A stretch of 64,000 nt of DNA from Desulfonema magnum (GTDB lineage: Bacteria; Desulfobacterota; Desulfobacteria; Desulfobacterales; 4be13), in contig NZ_CP061800.1 of the NCBI RefSeq assembly GCF_017377395.1, positions 1,426,001 through 1,490,000 of the forward strand, given 5' to 3'. Positions 18,701 to 27,159 of this stretch are shown here, one piece after another. Each line of letters begins with the position of its first letter. The first letter of the stretch is position 1. The position numbers were made by a program, and so were the translations under genes. Below the pieces are notes generated by a model. It was not told where the DNA came from and did no database searches. It was given only the letters and a program-made list of their open reading frames with translations.

Positions 18701-19709
18701 TCATTTTACCGGCCGCGTCTGCTGCCGCTTCTGCCGCTGCATTGGCCGCCTGAATCGCCTTATTCGCTGCGGCTGCGGCTGCTGATGCATTGGCAGATGC
18801 TTCTGACGAGGCTGCCACCGCGGCCCAGTATGCCTCATCATCAGCCGCTTCAGCTATAGCCGCTTTTGCCTGATCAGCCGCTTCTATAGCCGCTTCTGCC
18901 GCTGTGACAGCCGCTTCTGCCTCTGTCGCAGCTTCAGCTGCTGTCTGATTGGCCGATGCATCAGAATTGTAATGTAAATTGATACTCATACAGTTCCCGT
19001 AAACTTCCGAAGAGGAACTGATAATGGTATTGTTTTTTATCTCAATTTGGTATGTACTTGAACCTAAATATATTCCCTGGTTGTTGTCTGTTATATAATT
19101 GTCTTCTATCAGAGCGCCTTGGCATGAGATATTTATCCCGGTTCTGTTATTATGAATCAGGTTGCTTATAATTTTTTGAAATCCGCCGGCGGAGCGGATA
19201 CCGTCGCCGATATTGTGCCTTATGATATTGTTTTTTATTAAAGGAGATGCTGAGACACAGAGAACAGAAGCGCTGTCCTGAGAATTACCGCCATATTCAA
19301 CAATACAATGGCTGAGAACACATCCTCCCGAGGCCGTTTCATCCCAGTCCGTGCTTGTATCTGTAAAAGCGATAAACCCCCAGGGATGATCAATATTTTC
19401 CGCTGTGAAAATGATGGGATTCTCTGCATTTCCCCTGGCGGTCAATGTTCCGTCAACTCTGATATAATATCCAAAAGATTCAATGGGAACCGTTTTAAAT
19501 CTGATGATCACCCCGGGCTCGATTTCCAGTTTCACGTTCTCTTTTATCAGGATATTTCCGGTTACATTGTACGGACTCTTATCCGATGTCCAGATGACAT
19601 CAGCGTCAATAATACCGCCCACATCCGTAGCCAGTATCGGAAGAGGGGTTAAAAAGATGCTAAACATGATGATTAAAATCATTGTTGCCTTTTCAATATT
19701 GCGTCTCAA
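15180..19709 (-). CDS. large exported beta-helix protein with Ig/PKD-like domain and CFI-type C-terminal anchor, fused in frame to an outer-membrane protein
   Basis: One uninterrupted frame of 1509 residues. I chose the TTG at 19707-19709 because AAAGGAG lies 7 bases before it; it gives a good signal peptide (MILIIMFSIFLTPLPILA). Three units of about 370 residues follow, each opening with a D-V/T-I/V-WT-N/T-GN--I/V-ENV-LEI-PG motif and containing right-handed parallel beta-helix rungs (NNIIRH, NTI, NNWWG). Next come a PKD/Ig-like domain (SVTLDGSDTFDPDD), the motif CFITSSAGG and a hydrophobic segment. The frame then runs without a stop into a second protein with its own start and signal peptide (15180-15755). 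Probably cell-surface; ligand unknown. Confidence 0.75.
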   Translation of the reverse strand: MRRNIEKATMILIIMFSIFLTPLPILATDVGGIIDADVIWTSDKSPYNVTGNILIKENVKLEIEPGVIIRFKTVPIESFGYYIRVDGTLTARGNAENPIIFTAENIDHPWGFIAFTDTSTDWDETASGGCVLSHCIVEYGGNSQDSASVLCVSASPLIKNNIIRHNIGDGIRSAGGFQKIISNLIHNNRTGINISCQGALIEDNYITDNNQGIYLGSSTYQIEIKNNTIISSSSEVYGNCMSINLHYNSDASANQTAAEAATEAEAAVTAAEAAIEAADQAKAAIAEAADDEAYWAAVAASSEASANASAAAAAANKAIQAANAAAEAAADAAGKMTAKISVYKNHIQTSGGNAIAIAEHTPNANYELSFTENNIENAEGNLSVYVYDWKDENPQPLDMSNNWWGTTETREIDDLIFDFNNNFYFPQVQYQPLATEAIPDTGSDISYSETDEGPDSQWVISEDTIWTAQENPHIITGNVLVKENVTLEIEPGVVVQFKTDPIPSVGYYIRVDGILFARGNEDNPILFTTEDASHAWGCIAFTDTSADWDEASSAGSVLSHCIIEYAGNTQTEGALDFGSAAIRCFSASPLIENNIIRHSAGDGIRAYGGFQKIISNLIHDNANFAINISSQGRVENNYITNNGLGIYLSSGQGKIEIKNNTIESDSPEFYGSCLSINLYRHDNASEIRIYRNLMQSRAGNAIAITEQNMNANYELSLTENNIENAEGNLAVYLYNWKTENPESLDMTNNWWGSTEINNISQMIYDSKNDFYLPQVKYQPMATEDISGTGSDISYAETDEDPDSPWVISEDTVWTAEENPHMITGNVWIRENVTLEIKPGAEVKFKTAPVPSVGYYIKVDGTLNAHGTEDNPILFTAEEPESPWGCIAFRDTSTDWDEASSAGSVLSHCIIEYAGNTQTEGALEFGSAAVRCFSASPLIENNLIRYSAGDGIVTYGGFQKIMSNRIHNSNHAIILLPDASSSQTGTWEETESSVIANNYLMNNAQGIYLRSINGKKIEVRNNTIISASPEIYGSCISVNLFPHAEASKIEIYKNQIQSHAGNAIAITEGEPDANYELSLTENTIENSEGNLSVYLYNWQTENPGIVNMADNWWGTTQPEEIDLMIYDSKNDFYLPRISYHPIAAEEISDTGSDLSYPPIANAGADQPSDSGQPIDWDTSVTLDGSDTFDPDDTMSYQWTQTGGPQITLNDSASVNPGFVAPPVDPDENVLTFQLIVRDTLGFYDTDEVSVTINEVGKNVEQDKGQCFITSSAGGFSSGSVSVPAFILFSIMIVFSGVHKEMIISLSKLQGSQIRKGKKNMQQLIAFIFILGSLFFLSSSAIAAGYLSGGVGAGGSAGDIAFTLEGGATEVEIGNKTYLIAGGIPIIAHGYDVEFDTDQPCPHGGECVGAGDGNEGTELGLFAKTGIESIYPGMYLSVLLGVTRVTEIEISRKDFSNDKARYYKESSEKKNYALYGVGVSYFKEVLDEWQLCFQLDLDNRRGITAGIGFYW

Positions 19710-19904
19710 GGTATGGCTCCTTTCCCATGTTATGCGTTTCCACGCGGAAACGTGGAGAACGAAATTCACAAATCGTTTTGAAAAATAGCTTATGAAAAGT
19801 TTAATTTGTTAAAATATACGGGAAGATAAAGAAACGCAAGGTAATTTTTCAGACAAGCGGCTCTTATGGTTTTAATTTATCAAATCAGGTATTTAAAAAA
19901 AGAA

Positions 19905-19936
19905 TCTCGTTCCCAGGCAGAGCCTGGGAACGAGAG
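19905..19936. repeat. TCTCGTTCCCAGGC hairpin
   Basis: Perfect palindrome TCTCGTTCCCAGGC-AGA-GCCTGGGAACGAGA in the divergent gap between the beta-helix gene and tamB. No T-tract follows on the side needed for either gene, so it is listed as a repeat. Confidence 0.75.
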
Positions 19937-20024
19937 GGGGGTTATTGCTTTTTGAAATTTTTCTTTGTTATTTTTTCCAAAAAATGATATTCTTTTTAAA
20001 AAAATGGCTGTCACTCAGGAGAGC

Positions 20025-20055
20025 CATTGCCAAACTGCAAGTTTGGCACTTCGGA
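20025..20055. repeat. TGCCAAACTGCAAGTTTGGCA palindrome copy
   Basis: Degenerate copy of the CCGGAGTGCC family (arms TTGCCAAACT and AGTTTGGCACT, the final CCGG changed to TCGG). It lies just before tamB and contains a spurious in-frame ATG for that gene. Confidence 0.75.
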
Positions 20056-20101
20056 TAATGATAACCGCCTGGCAGCTCACTCCCGGGCCAGAGATGATTT
20101 T

Positions 20102-23100
20102 ATGAAAATAACAATGACAAAAAAAACCAAACTCATTTTGATTGGCGTGGGAATTTTGCTGGGGCTGATGATCCTTGTGCCTGTTGCGCTGCTTTTTTAT
20201 CTGGAAACTGATCACGCTCAACGCCACATTCAGACCAAAGTCAACAAAGCCATACCTGGTACGATTTCCTGGGAAAAATTCCGTTTTTCTTTGGTGAAAG
20301 GCAAGTTTGAACTGAAAAATGTGCTGCTCAGAGGCCCGTCTGATGAGAAACTTGCAGGCTTTGACCGTCTTTTTATCAATCTTTCCTGGCTCACGCTCTT
20401 TCAAAAGAACCTGACCGTTGAAGACCTGACATTGGAAAAACCCTGGGCGCGGCTTCGAAAAGACAAAGATGGCAAACTCAATCTGACAGAGGCGTTTCCC
20501 CCTTCCAAGCCTGAAAAAGAAAAGAAAAAAGAAAAGCCTCGGGGGCTGCCTGTCAACATTGTGGTCAGTTCCCTGAAACTTGAAAACGGGTCTGTCCGTT
20601 ACCAGGCTGATGCCCAGAATTTAAATGCTGCGGTGCAACAGTTTGATATCACCGGAAATGGAGATTTTCTGAAGCAGTCAGGACATCTCAGCGTTCAAAT
20701 CACCAACGCAGAGATTGACAGTCCCAAGATTCAGACCCGGGCGGATCATCTCCGAATAGAAACTGCTATCAGCGAAGGCAGGCTTGATCCGTTTGTTGTC
20801 AAGCTCGGGGTCAGCGACAGGACCACACTTGCGCTTTCCGGAAATGTGAACAATGTGTTTAACGAACCTTTTCTGGACCTCAGCCTTGACCTTGCCGCGT
20901 CCCTGCCTGAAATCCGGAAAAGCCTTCGAATGAAACCGGAACTGACAGGGAATGCCGAACTTCATCTCACGGCCAAAGGCATGGTGAACAATCCCGAACT
21001 CACGCTCCGCCTTGATTACGGCGGCGGCAATCTTGCCGGAAATCAGATTGACCGGATTGACCTTGACGCCTATCTGGCAGATAGAAAATTAACCATCTAT
21101 AATTTAAAAGCAGAAGCCGCGTCCGGCGACCTCAATCTTCAGGGCGAAGCAGATTTGCAACAGGCATTTGCCAAAGGTTTTCTTTCCCGGGAAAGAGATT
21201 TGGAAGCCATAGCTTATAAACTTTCCCTGAAACAAAATAAGATAAATCTCGCAGAACTGACGGCTGTAAAAGACAAGATAAGAGGGACCGTAAATGCTGA
21301 TATTTCTGTTCACGGACAGGGCATTTCTCCTAAAACCCTTTCAGCAAGACTTGCCCTGAACCTTCTTGCAAAACAAATCAGTGCTGATAAGATTGCTGCC
21401 CCCATTGATGTGCGTTTAAACACCAAAGCCAATCTTGATAAGGGCCTTGCAACCGTTAAGGAACTTGACGCGCAGGCAGGTGACATCAGACTCCGGACAG
21501 ACGGCACATTTCATCTGACTTCCAAAGACATCGCGGCAAATCTCACATTGGACGCGCCAAATCTCGCAGCGGGTCTGACACCGCTCGGTGTAAAAAATGT
21601 GTATGGCACACTCGCACTGAAAAGCCATGTTTCCGGCTCGGTTAGCCAACCTGCTTTTGACTGTGCATTACAAGGAAAGAAACTCCGATTTCAGGATATT
21701 ACCATCGGAAATGTCAAACTGGATGCTGTGCTGGAACAGTCGGGAATATTGCAGGTTTCACAACTTGATCTTGAAAATCAGGGGTCAGTTCTCCGGGGCA
21801 GCGGCACAGTTCAGATTTTCAAAAAAAATTCCCTGACAGTTGACTCCGCTTTTCCTTCAGACTTTTCTCTTACGCTTCGTAATATTGAAACCAAAGATTT
21901 TTTAAAGAAAGCCATTGCTGATGGCACGATAGATGGAAAATTAAGCATTAAGGGAAATCTCAGTTCTCCGGCTGTTGACTGCGCCTTACAGGGAAAACAG
22001 CTCCGATTTCAGGATATTACCATTGGGAATGTCAATGTGGATGCTGGGTTGAATCAGGCCGGAATATTGCAGGTGTCTCAGCTCAGTCTTAAAAATCAGG
22101 GTTCTTCTTTGCAAGGCAAGGGCTGGGTTCGGATTTTCAAAAAAGGGTCTTTTAAGGTTGATTCCGCATTCCCTTCGGATTTCTCCCTTGTGCTTCGCAA
22201 CATTGAATCCGGGGACTTCTTAAAGAAAGCCATTGCCGATGGTGTCATAGATGGGAAATTAGACCTTAAAGGAAATCTCAGCACATTGGACGCGACGCTT
22301 GCTTTGCAGGGTAAAAAACTGGGGTTCAACAATATGGGGCTGGATCATGTTTCTCTTACGGCTGACTTGGGAGGAAGCGTGAAACACCTTACAGGAATGG
22401 TGAATCTTGAAGGGAAAAAAATTGATCTTGGCGCACAGAAACTCAGGGGAATCAGGCTGCTGTCCGAACTTGACGGCCAAAAAATCAGTATTAATTCACT
22501 TGAGATAGCGGTAACGCCAAAAGAGACCATTGAGGGAACCGGATGGGTTTCTCTTGCTGAGAAAGCCTATCAGATGAATCTGAAATCCAAAGGCATTTCC
22601 TTGAAAAATATTGACAAAGTTCGGGAGCAGGACATTGCAAAGGGAAAAATTTTTTTAGATATTTCAGGAAACGGCACATTTGAAAATCCCCGGGTCGAGG
22701 GAGATATCGCGCTGAAGAATCTCCGCTTCAAAGAAAAGCCAATGGATGATTTTCAGGTTCATCTGGCGATCAGGGATCACCTGGCCCGGGTCTCGGGAAA
22801 ACTGAATTTTGATATTGACGGCTCTTTTCATCTGCAAAAAAAGGATTTTTCAGCCACTGTTCTGTTTGATAAAACCGACCTCACGCCCTACTTCAAACTT
22901 GGGGAACAGGAGGATTTGAACGGAACCCTGACCGGAAAAATCCAAGCCAGCGGAAATGCAAATGCCGCAGATAATATCCGGGCTTCTGTGGATTTTTCAA
23001 AACTGGAACTTTTTTTGAAAAAGAAACAAGTGGTTTATTCCAAAGACGTTAAAGCTTCTTTGGAAGGTGAAAAATTTTCGATTCCCGGTTCCCGTCTCCG

Positions 23101-24460
23101 TCTTCTCAGACAGGGATATATGAATATTGACGGAAAAGGTAAGCTCAAAGGGCCTTTTGATCTTCGCCTGAACGGAAACATCCCGTTGCAGGTTGCCAAT
23201 CTTTTTACCGGAGCAGTTCCTGACATCAAAGGGAATGCCACCATTGCCGCCAATCTGAAAGGAACCCCGTCCAAACCGAATATCCGGGGAAAAATCACAT
23301 TAAAAAAGGTGGGCATGACCGTTCCCGGTCTTTTACAGGAGTTGCATGATCTGAATGGTGAAATCCGAATCACACCCCGGGCCATCACCATCAGTGATGT
23401 TAAGGGGCAGTTGGATACAGGTCAGTTTGATCTGGCAGGCACCATTGCTCTTAAAAAATTTCAGCCTGCAAAAGTGGATGTGAAGCTCAATGCAAATGCG
23501 CTTCCTCTGAAAGTTCCTGATATGTTGGACATGCTTTTAAACGCCAAATTGCAAGCCAGCGGAACACCGGAAAAATCTGCTATTACAGGAGAAGCGGTCA
23601 TTCTTGAGGGAACATACTATAAAGATGTGAACCTGAGTCTCCTTGATGGTCTGAAAGGCGTGGGAAAGAAGAAACGGGAAACCGCGCCCCGGGATCCGGA
23701 ATCCAAACAGCCTTTTCTTAAAAATATGAGTCTTGACATTTCTGTGAAACGCCGGAATCCTTTTATTGTCCAGAATAATCTCGCATATCTGGACGTGAAC
23801 CCTGATCTCCGCATCTACGGAAAAATGAATCGCCCGCTCATCAGCGGCCGGGCAGAAATAGAATCAGGCATGATCACCTATCAGAAGAAAAATTTTGAGG
23901 TGAAAAAAGGCGTGATTGATTTTCTGAACCCATATAAAATTGAACCCACCATTGACGTGGAAAGTGATGTCAAAGTCAGAGACTGGACAATATCTTTGGC
24001 AGTCTCAGGCACGCCGGATCAGCTCAGTTTCAAACTGACCTCTGATCCGTCTGAGGAAGACGGAGATATATTGTCACTGCTTTTGCTTGGCAAGACAACA
24101 CAGGAATTCAACAAAGGAGAGGGCGGAACCTCCCAGGTCCCTGCCCAGATGATTGCTGACGTGATTGAAGAAACTTTCGGGGATGATATCAAAAAAGCCG
24201 CGGGCTTAGATATTCTGGAAGTGGCGTTTCAGGAAAATGGCGGAACCGAGGGCAAAGAGACAGATGATGTCACCGTGACCATTGGCAAAGAACTTTCCCG
24301 GCGGATGACAGTGAAATACGCTGTGGAATCAAAAAAAGGAGAGATGGTCCAGCGCGCCATTGCAGAGTACAAATTCCTTGAGAATATGCTGATCACCGGA
24401 TTCCAGGACAGCAAAGGCGCGTTTGGGGGAGAATTGCAGTTCAGGCTTGAGTTTCGTTAA
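20102..24460 (+). CDS. tamB: TamB-like translocation and assembly module protein (DUF490)
   Basis: 1452 residues. One N-terminal transmembrane anchor (LILIGVGILLGLMILVPVALLFYL) is followed by an AsmA-like start and more than 1200 residues of repetitive beta structure. The conserved TamB C-terminal domain is present (GRAEIESGMITYQKKNFEVKKG, SLLLLGKTTQEF, ending LQFRLEF). TamB spans the periplasm as a lipid-conducting bridge and assists outer-membrane assembly. An upstream in-frame ATG lies in a palindromic repeat, so I start at the ATG before KITMTKK. Two adjacent 106-residue units (about 21650-22285) are tandem duplicates. No BamA/TamA partner is adjacent. Confidence 0.88.
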   Translation: MKITMTKKTKLILIGVGILLGLMILVPVALLFYLETDHAQRHIQTKVNKAIPGTISWEKFRFSLVKGKFELKNVLLRGPSDEKLAGFDRLFINLSWLTLFQKNLTVEDLTLEKPWARLRKDKDGKLNLTEAFPPSKPEKEKKKEKPRGLPVNIVVSSLKLENGSVRYQADAQNLNAAVQQFDITGNGDFLKQSGHLSVQITNAEIDSPKIQTRADHLRIETAISEGRLDPFVVKLGVSDRTTLALSGNVNNVFNEPFLDLSLDLAASLPEIRKSLRMKPELTGNAELHLTAKGMVNNPELTLRLDYGGGNLAGNQIDRIDLDAYLADRKLTIYNLKAEAASGDLNLQGEADLQQAFAKGFLSRERDLEAIAYKLSLKQNKINLAELTAVKDKIRGTVNADISVHGQGISPKTLSARLALNLLAKQISADKIAAPIDVRLNTKANLDKGLATVKELDAQAGDIRLRTDGTFHLTSKDIAANLTLDAPNLAAGLTPLGVKNVYGTLALKSHVSGSVSQPAFDCALQGKKLRFQDITIGNVKLDAVLEQSGILQVSQLDLENQGSVLRGSGTVQIFKKNSLTVDSAFPSDFSLTLRNIETKDFLKKAIADGTIDGKLSIKGNLSSPAVDCALQGKQLRFQDITIGNVNVDAGLNQAGILQVSQLSLKNQGSSLQGKGWVRIFKKGSFKVDSAFPSDFSLVLRNIESGDFLKKAIADGVIDGKLDLKGNLSTLDATLALQGKKLGFNNMGLDHVSLTADLGGSVKHLTGMVNLEGKKIDLGAQKLRGIRLLSELDGQKISINSLEIAVTPKETIEGTGWVSLAEKAYQMNLKSKGISLKNIDKVREQDIAKGKIFLDISGNGTFENPRVEGDIALKNLRFKEKPMDDFQVHLAIRDHLARVSGKLNFDIDGSFHLQKKDFSATVLFDKTDLTPYFKLGEQEDLNGTLTGKIQASGNANAADNIRASVDFSKLELFLKKKQVVYSKDVKASLEGEKFSIPGSRLRLLRQGYMNIDGKGKLKGPFDLRLNGNIPLQVANLFTGAVPDIKGNATIAANLKGTPSKPNIRGKITLKKVGMTVPGLLQELHDLNGEIRITPRAITISDVKGQLDTGQFDLAGTIALKKFQPAKVDVKLNANALPLKVPDMLDMLLNAKLQASGTPEKSAITGEAVILEGTYYKDVNLSLLDGLKGVGKKKRETAPRDPESKQPFLKNMSLDISVKRRNPFIVQNNLAYLDVNPDLRIYGKMNRPLISGRAEIESGMITYQKKNFEVKKGVIDFLNPYKIEPTIDVESDVKVRDWTISLAVSGTPDQLSFKLTSDPSEEDGDILSLLLLGKTTQEFNKGEGGTSQVPAQMIADVIEETFGDDIKKAAGLDILEVAFQENGGTEGKETDDVTVTIGKELSRRMTVKYAVESKKGEMVQRAIAEYKFLENMLITGFQDSKGAFGGELQFRLEFR
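24421..24460 (+). repeat. 40-bp direct repeat, left copy (tamB 3' end)
   Basis: The last 40 bases of tamB (from GTTTGGGGGAGAATTGCAGT to the stop codon) recur at 25571-25610 with three mismatches. Together the two copies bound the toxin-antitoxin islet. Confidence 0.9.
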
Positions 24461-24544
24461 AATAAGCGTATTAATAGTGATTATAAAGGATTTAGAAGGG
24501 GGACAGCCTTCTGAAAACATCGAGTATTATATCTTGTACATTAT

Positions 24545-24735
24545 CAGTAGATGGAAAGTACTCCGAAATGCTCGTCCGGGATTGGCAAATCCCGGACATT
24601 TCCGGAAATGCTCGTCCGGGATTGGCAAATCCCGGTCACTTCGGAAATGCCCGTCCGGGATTGGCAAATCCCGGTCACTTCCCGCTGATTTGCCAATCCC
24701 CCGGAAGCGGTTCGGGGCATTTCCCATCTACTGAT
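24545..24735. repeat. tandem CGTCCGGGATTGGCAAATCCCG hairpins inside an inverted repeat
   Basis: Three tandem units of about 48 bp (GGAAATGCTCGTCCGGGATT and variants, each with CGGGATTGGCAAATCCCG as a hairpin) are flanked by the outer arms CAGTAGATGGAAA and TTTCCCATCTACTG. It repeats the nested design seen at 5.1 and 37.7 kb. Confidence 0.8.
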
Positions 24736-24763
24736 TATAAATGATTATCTCGGAGGTGAATTC

Positions 24764-25021
24764 ATGTATCAAAATATATCTGCCCCAAAAGCCAGACTTA
24801 ATGTCCTCATTCCGACTGGTTTGAAGTCCAGACTTTCTCAATTAAGCAAAACAGAAGGAAAAACGATTTCAATACTTGTTCAGGAATCTATAGAGGCGAA
24901 GTTGGCGGATATGGAAAAACAAAAATTTGAAGAAAAAATGAAAAATGCCTATCTTGACCTTGCGGACGAAAATCTCCGAATATGTAAGGAATTCGAATAT
25001 TCCGACGCTGAAAACATATGA
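24764..25021 (+). CDS. ribbon-helix-helix antitoxin of a MazF-type toxin-antitoxin pair
   Basis: 85 residues. The N-terminal half (RLNVLIPTGLKSRLSQLSKT, then GKTISILVQESIEAKL) fits a CopG/RHH DNA-binding fold. The C-terminal half is a charged helical tail (KFEEKMKNAY...ICKEFEYSD) suited to wrap the toxin. A CGGAGGTG ribosome-binding site precedes the ATG. The toxin gene begins 13 bp downstream. Such antitoxins usually autorepress their own operon. Confidence 0.85.
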   Translation: MYQNISAPKARLNVLIPTGLKSRLSQLSKTEGKTISILVQESIEAKLADMEKQKFEEKMKNAYLDLADENLRICKEFEYSDAENI

Positions 25022-25034
25022 TTAGGGACGGATT

Positions 25035-25397
25035 ATGAATATTTTAAAAGTGAATCGGGGTGAAATCTATCTGGCGAAACTTGATCCTGTAATCGGCAGT
25101 GAAACCGGAAAAACACGGCCGGTCCTTATCATTCAAAACGATATCGGCAATCTCTGTTCACCAACAACCATTGTAGCGGTTATCACAGGATATTCAGCTA
25201 AAAAAGCTTCTTACCCCATTTGCGTTGCAGTAAAAAAGGATGAAGGATTAGCTAAGGATTCCATCGTCAATCTGTCTCAAATTCGGACAATTGACAAAAA
25301 GCGTTTGGTGGTACCGGTGTTAACCAAGCTGTCTTCGGATTTGATGCGTCAGGTTGATGAAGCTATCAGAAACAGCCTGGAGATTGATGTGTCATGA
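25035..25397 (+). CDS. MazF/PemK-family endoribonuclease toxin
   Basis: 120 residues, the normal MazF size. The N-terminus has the family pattern VNRGEIYLAKLDPVIGSETG then KTRPVLIIQND. The loop Arg and the Thr in PTTIVAVITGYS are in their expected places, and the QIRTIDKKRL region is typical. MazF cuts single-stranded mRNA at short motifs; the target here is unknown. The pairing with an RHH antitoxin 13 bp upstream supports the call. The locus sits between two copies of the tamB tail. Confidence 0.92.
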   Translation: MNILKVNRGEIYLAKLDPVIGSETGKTRPVLIIQNDIGNLCSPTTIVAVITGYSAKKASYPICVAVKKDEGLAKDSIVNLSQIRTIDKKRLVVPVLTKLSSDLMRQVDEAIRNSLEIDVS

Positions 25398-25560
25398 ATT
25401 TTCGGAAACCGGTTTTGCTCCCTTTTCCTCCACAAAATCTGAAGACAGAGGAACCGATCTCAGGCTTTACATTGGCTGGATAATTCTTGAGGAATACGGC
25501 GGAAAAGTGTTTCTCTCAGACTCCGAATCAGGGGGAGCGAGCTTCATGATGGAATTTTGA
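25387..25560 (+). pseudogene. remnant of a histidine kinase C-terminus
   Basis: After the toxin stop, the frame reads FAPFSSTKSEDRGTDLRLYI then WIILEEYGGKVFLSDSESGG and ASFMMEF, ending at 25560. This matches the F box and G2 box of a HATPase domain (F-PF-STK---GTGLGLYI, I-EE-GG, GA-F---F) with key glycines lost (GTDLRL for GTGLGL). No start codon or other kinase parts are present, so it is a decayed fragment carried with the toxin-antitoxin islet. Confidence 0.6.
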
Positions 25561-25570
25561 AGGGAAATGA

Positions 25571-25610
25571 GTTTGGGGGAGAATTGCAGTTCAAGCCTGA
25601 GTTTCGTTAG
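25571..25610 (+). repeat. 40-bp direct repeat, right copy of the tamB 3' end
   Basis: Matches 24421-24460 at 37 of 40 bases. The right copy lies in front of the GH13 gene and is separated from the left copy by 1110 bp. Confidence 0.9.
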
Positions 25611-25665
25611 AAGGAAGACATTGAATATTAACCGCGTGTTTCAGAACAATGTTAAGGAAAACCGC

Positions 25666-27147
25666 ATGATAATGAATCCTAGTCTTTACCAAATAAACAC
25701 AAGGGTCTGGCTGAGAAGATTTGATACCAAAGACAAAAATGCGAGCCTTGAGGATGTCCCTGATTCATATTGGGAAAGTCTGGCAGAAAAAGGAACAGAT
25801 TATGTCTGGCTCATGGGGGTCTGGAAAATATGTGAAAGCACCATTGAAAAATATTGCTTTCAGGAAGGGGCCATTAAGGACAGCTTCAGTGAGGCGTTAA
25901 AGGATTTTCAAAATAAGGATGTTATTGGCTCACCTTATGCCATTGACCGATATGAAATAAATCCCAGACTGGGAACCGAGGATAGTCTTCAGCATGTCAG
26001 ATCGGTGCTGAATCGTCTCGGCATGAAGCTGATTCTTGATTTTGTGCCCAATCATTTCAGTGCGGACAGCGCTCTGATTCAGACAGATCCTTATGTTTTT
26101 CTTGAGGTCAGTTCTGATTTTTTTATCCGTGATCCGCATACATTTTATAAACCCCTTGAAAATGCTGACAGATTTTTTGCCCATGGGCGGGACCCGTTTT
26201 TTCCGGCATGGGAAGATACCATCCAGGTCAATTATTTTAACCCGGACGCGCGGGAATTCATGATCAGGACCCTCACCCGTCTGACCCGGTTATGCGACGG
26301 CGTGAGATGTGATGTGGCAATGCTGGATCTGAACAATGTGTTTAAAGACACATGGGCAGGCGTGCTTTCTGAGACAGGGGAAAAACCTCCCGAAGATGAA
26401 TTCTGGAAAGTGGCTATTGAATCCGTAAAAGCAGTAAGTCCTGAGTTTATTTTTATCGGGGAAATTTATTGGGATAAGGAATGGGAACTTCAGCAGCTGG
26501 GATTTGATTTTACTTATGACAAGAAATTGACAGACCGTCTCAGAATCGGATATGTGAAAGATATCAGGGAACATTTATTGGCAGAGAGGAATTTTCAGCA
26601 GAAATCCATACGCTTTATTGAAAATCACGACGAGGAAAGGGCAGTGACGGCTTTTGGCGAGCAAAGATCAAAAGCTGCGGCTGTTATTATCAGCACGTTG
26701 CAGGGAATGCGCTTTTATCACGACGGACAGTTTGAAGGAAAAAAAATTCGCCTGCCTGTCCAACTGGGCAGAGAGCCTGCTGAACCGGTAAATAAACGTA
26801 TTTCTGATTTTTATGAAAACCTGTTGCACATCACCTGTCATGAGGTTTTTAAAAAAGGAGAATGGTCTCTTTTGGAAGTGATGCCGGGATGGGATGGCGA
26901 CGCTGGTTATGAAAACATACTGGCCTGGGCATGGAAATACAAAACAGAGAAACGACTTGTTGTTATCAACTATGCGGACGCTGTTTCCACCTGCCGCATA
27001 AAACCGGATGTGAAAGGCTGTTCTGATTCGTTTGAATTGGCTGATTTGTTAAACAGCCAGACTTATCTTCGTTCTGTTCAGGAAGCGTCTCATCCCGGGA
27101 TATACATCGCGCTTGAAAATTATGAAAGTCATATTTTTGCTTATTAA
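25666..27147 (+). CDS. GH13 alpha-amylase-family protein
   Basis: 493 residues. The four GH13 regions are present: I, DFVPNHF; II, GVRCDVAML with the nucleophile Asp; III, FIGEIYW with the acid/base Glu; IV, FIENHDEER with the transition-state Asp. The N-terminus starts directly with the barrel strand YQINTRVWL. There is no signal peptide, so it should act in the cytoplasm on alpha-glucans, for example storage glycogen or maltodextrin. Exact specificity (amylase, glucanotransferase or trehalose-type) cannot be read. ATG 25666 follows AAGGAA by 6 bases; upstream in-frame codons run back through the tamB-tail repeat. Confidence 0.88.
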   Translation: MIMNPSLYQINTRVWLRRFDTKDKNASLEDVPDSYWESLAEKGTDYVWLMGVWKICESTIEKYCFQEGAIKDSFSEALKDFQNKDVIGSPYAIDRYEINPRLGTEDSLQHVRSVLNRLGMKLILDFVPNHFSADSALIQTDPYVFLEVSSDFFIRDPHTFYKPLENADRFFAHGRDPFFPAWEDTIQVNYFNPDAREFMIRTLTRLTRLCDGVRCDVAMLDLNNVFKDTWAGVLSETGEKPPEDEFWKVAIESVKAVSPEFIFIGEIYWDKEWELQQLGFDFTYDKKLTDRLRIGYVKDIREHLLAERNFQQKSIRFIENHDEERAVTAFGEQRSKAAAVIISTLQGMRFYHDGQFEGKKIRLPVQLGREPAEPVNKRISDFYENLLHITCHEVFKKGEWSLLEVMPGWDGDAGYENILAWAWKYKTEKRLVVINYADAVSTCRIKPDVKGCSDSFELADLLNSQTYLRSVQEASHPGIYIALENYESHIFAY

Positions 27148-27159
27148 CGATAATCAGCA

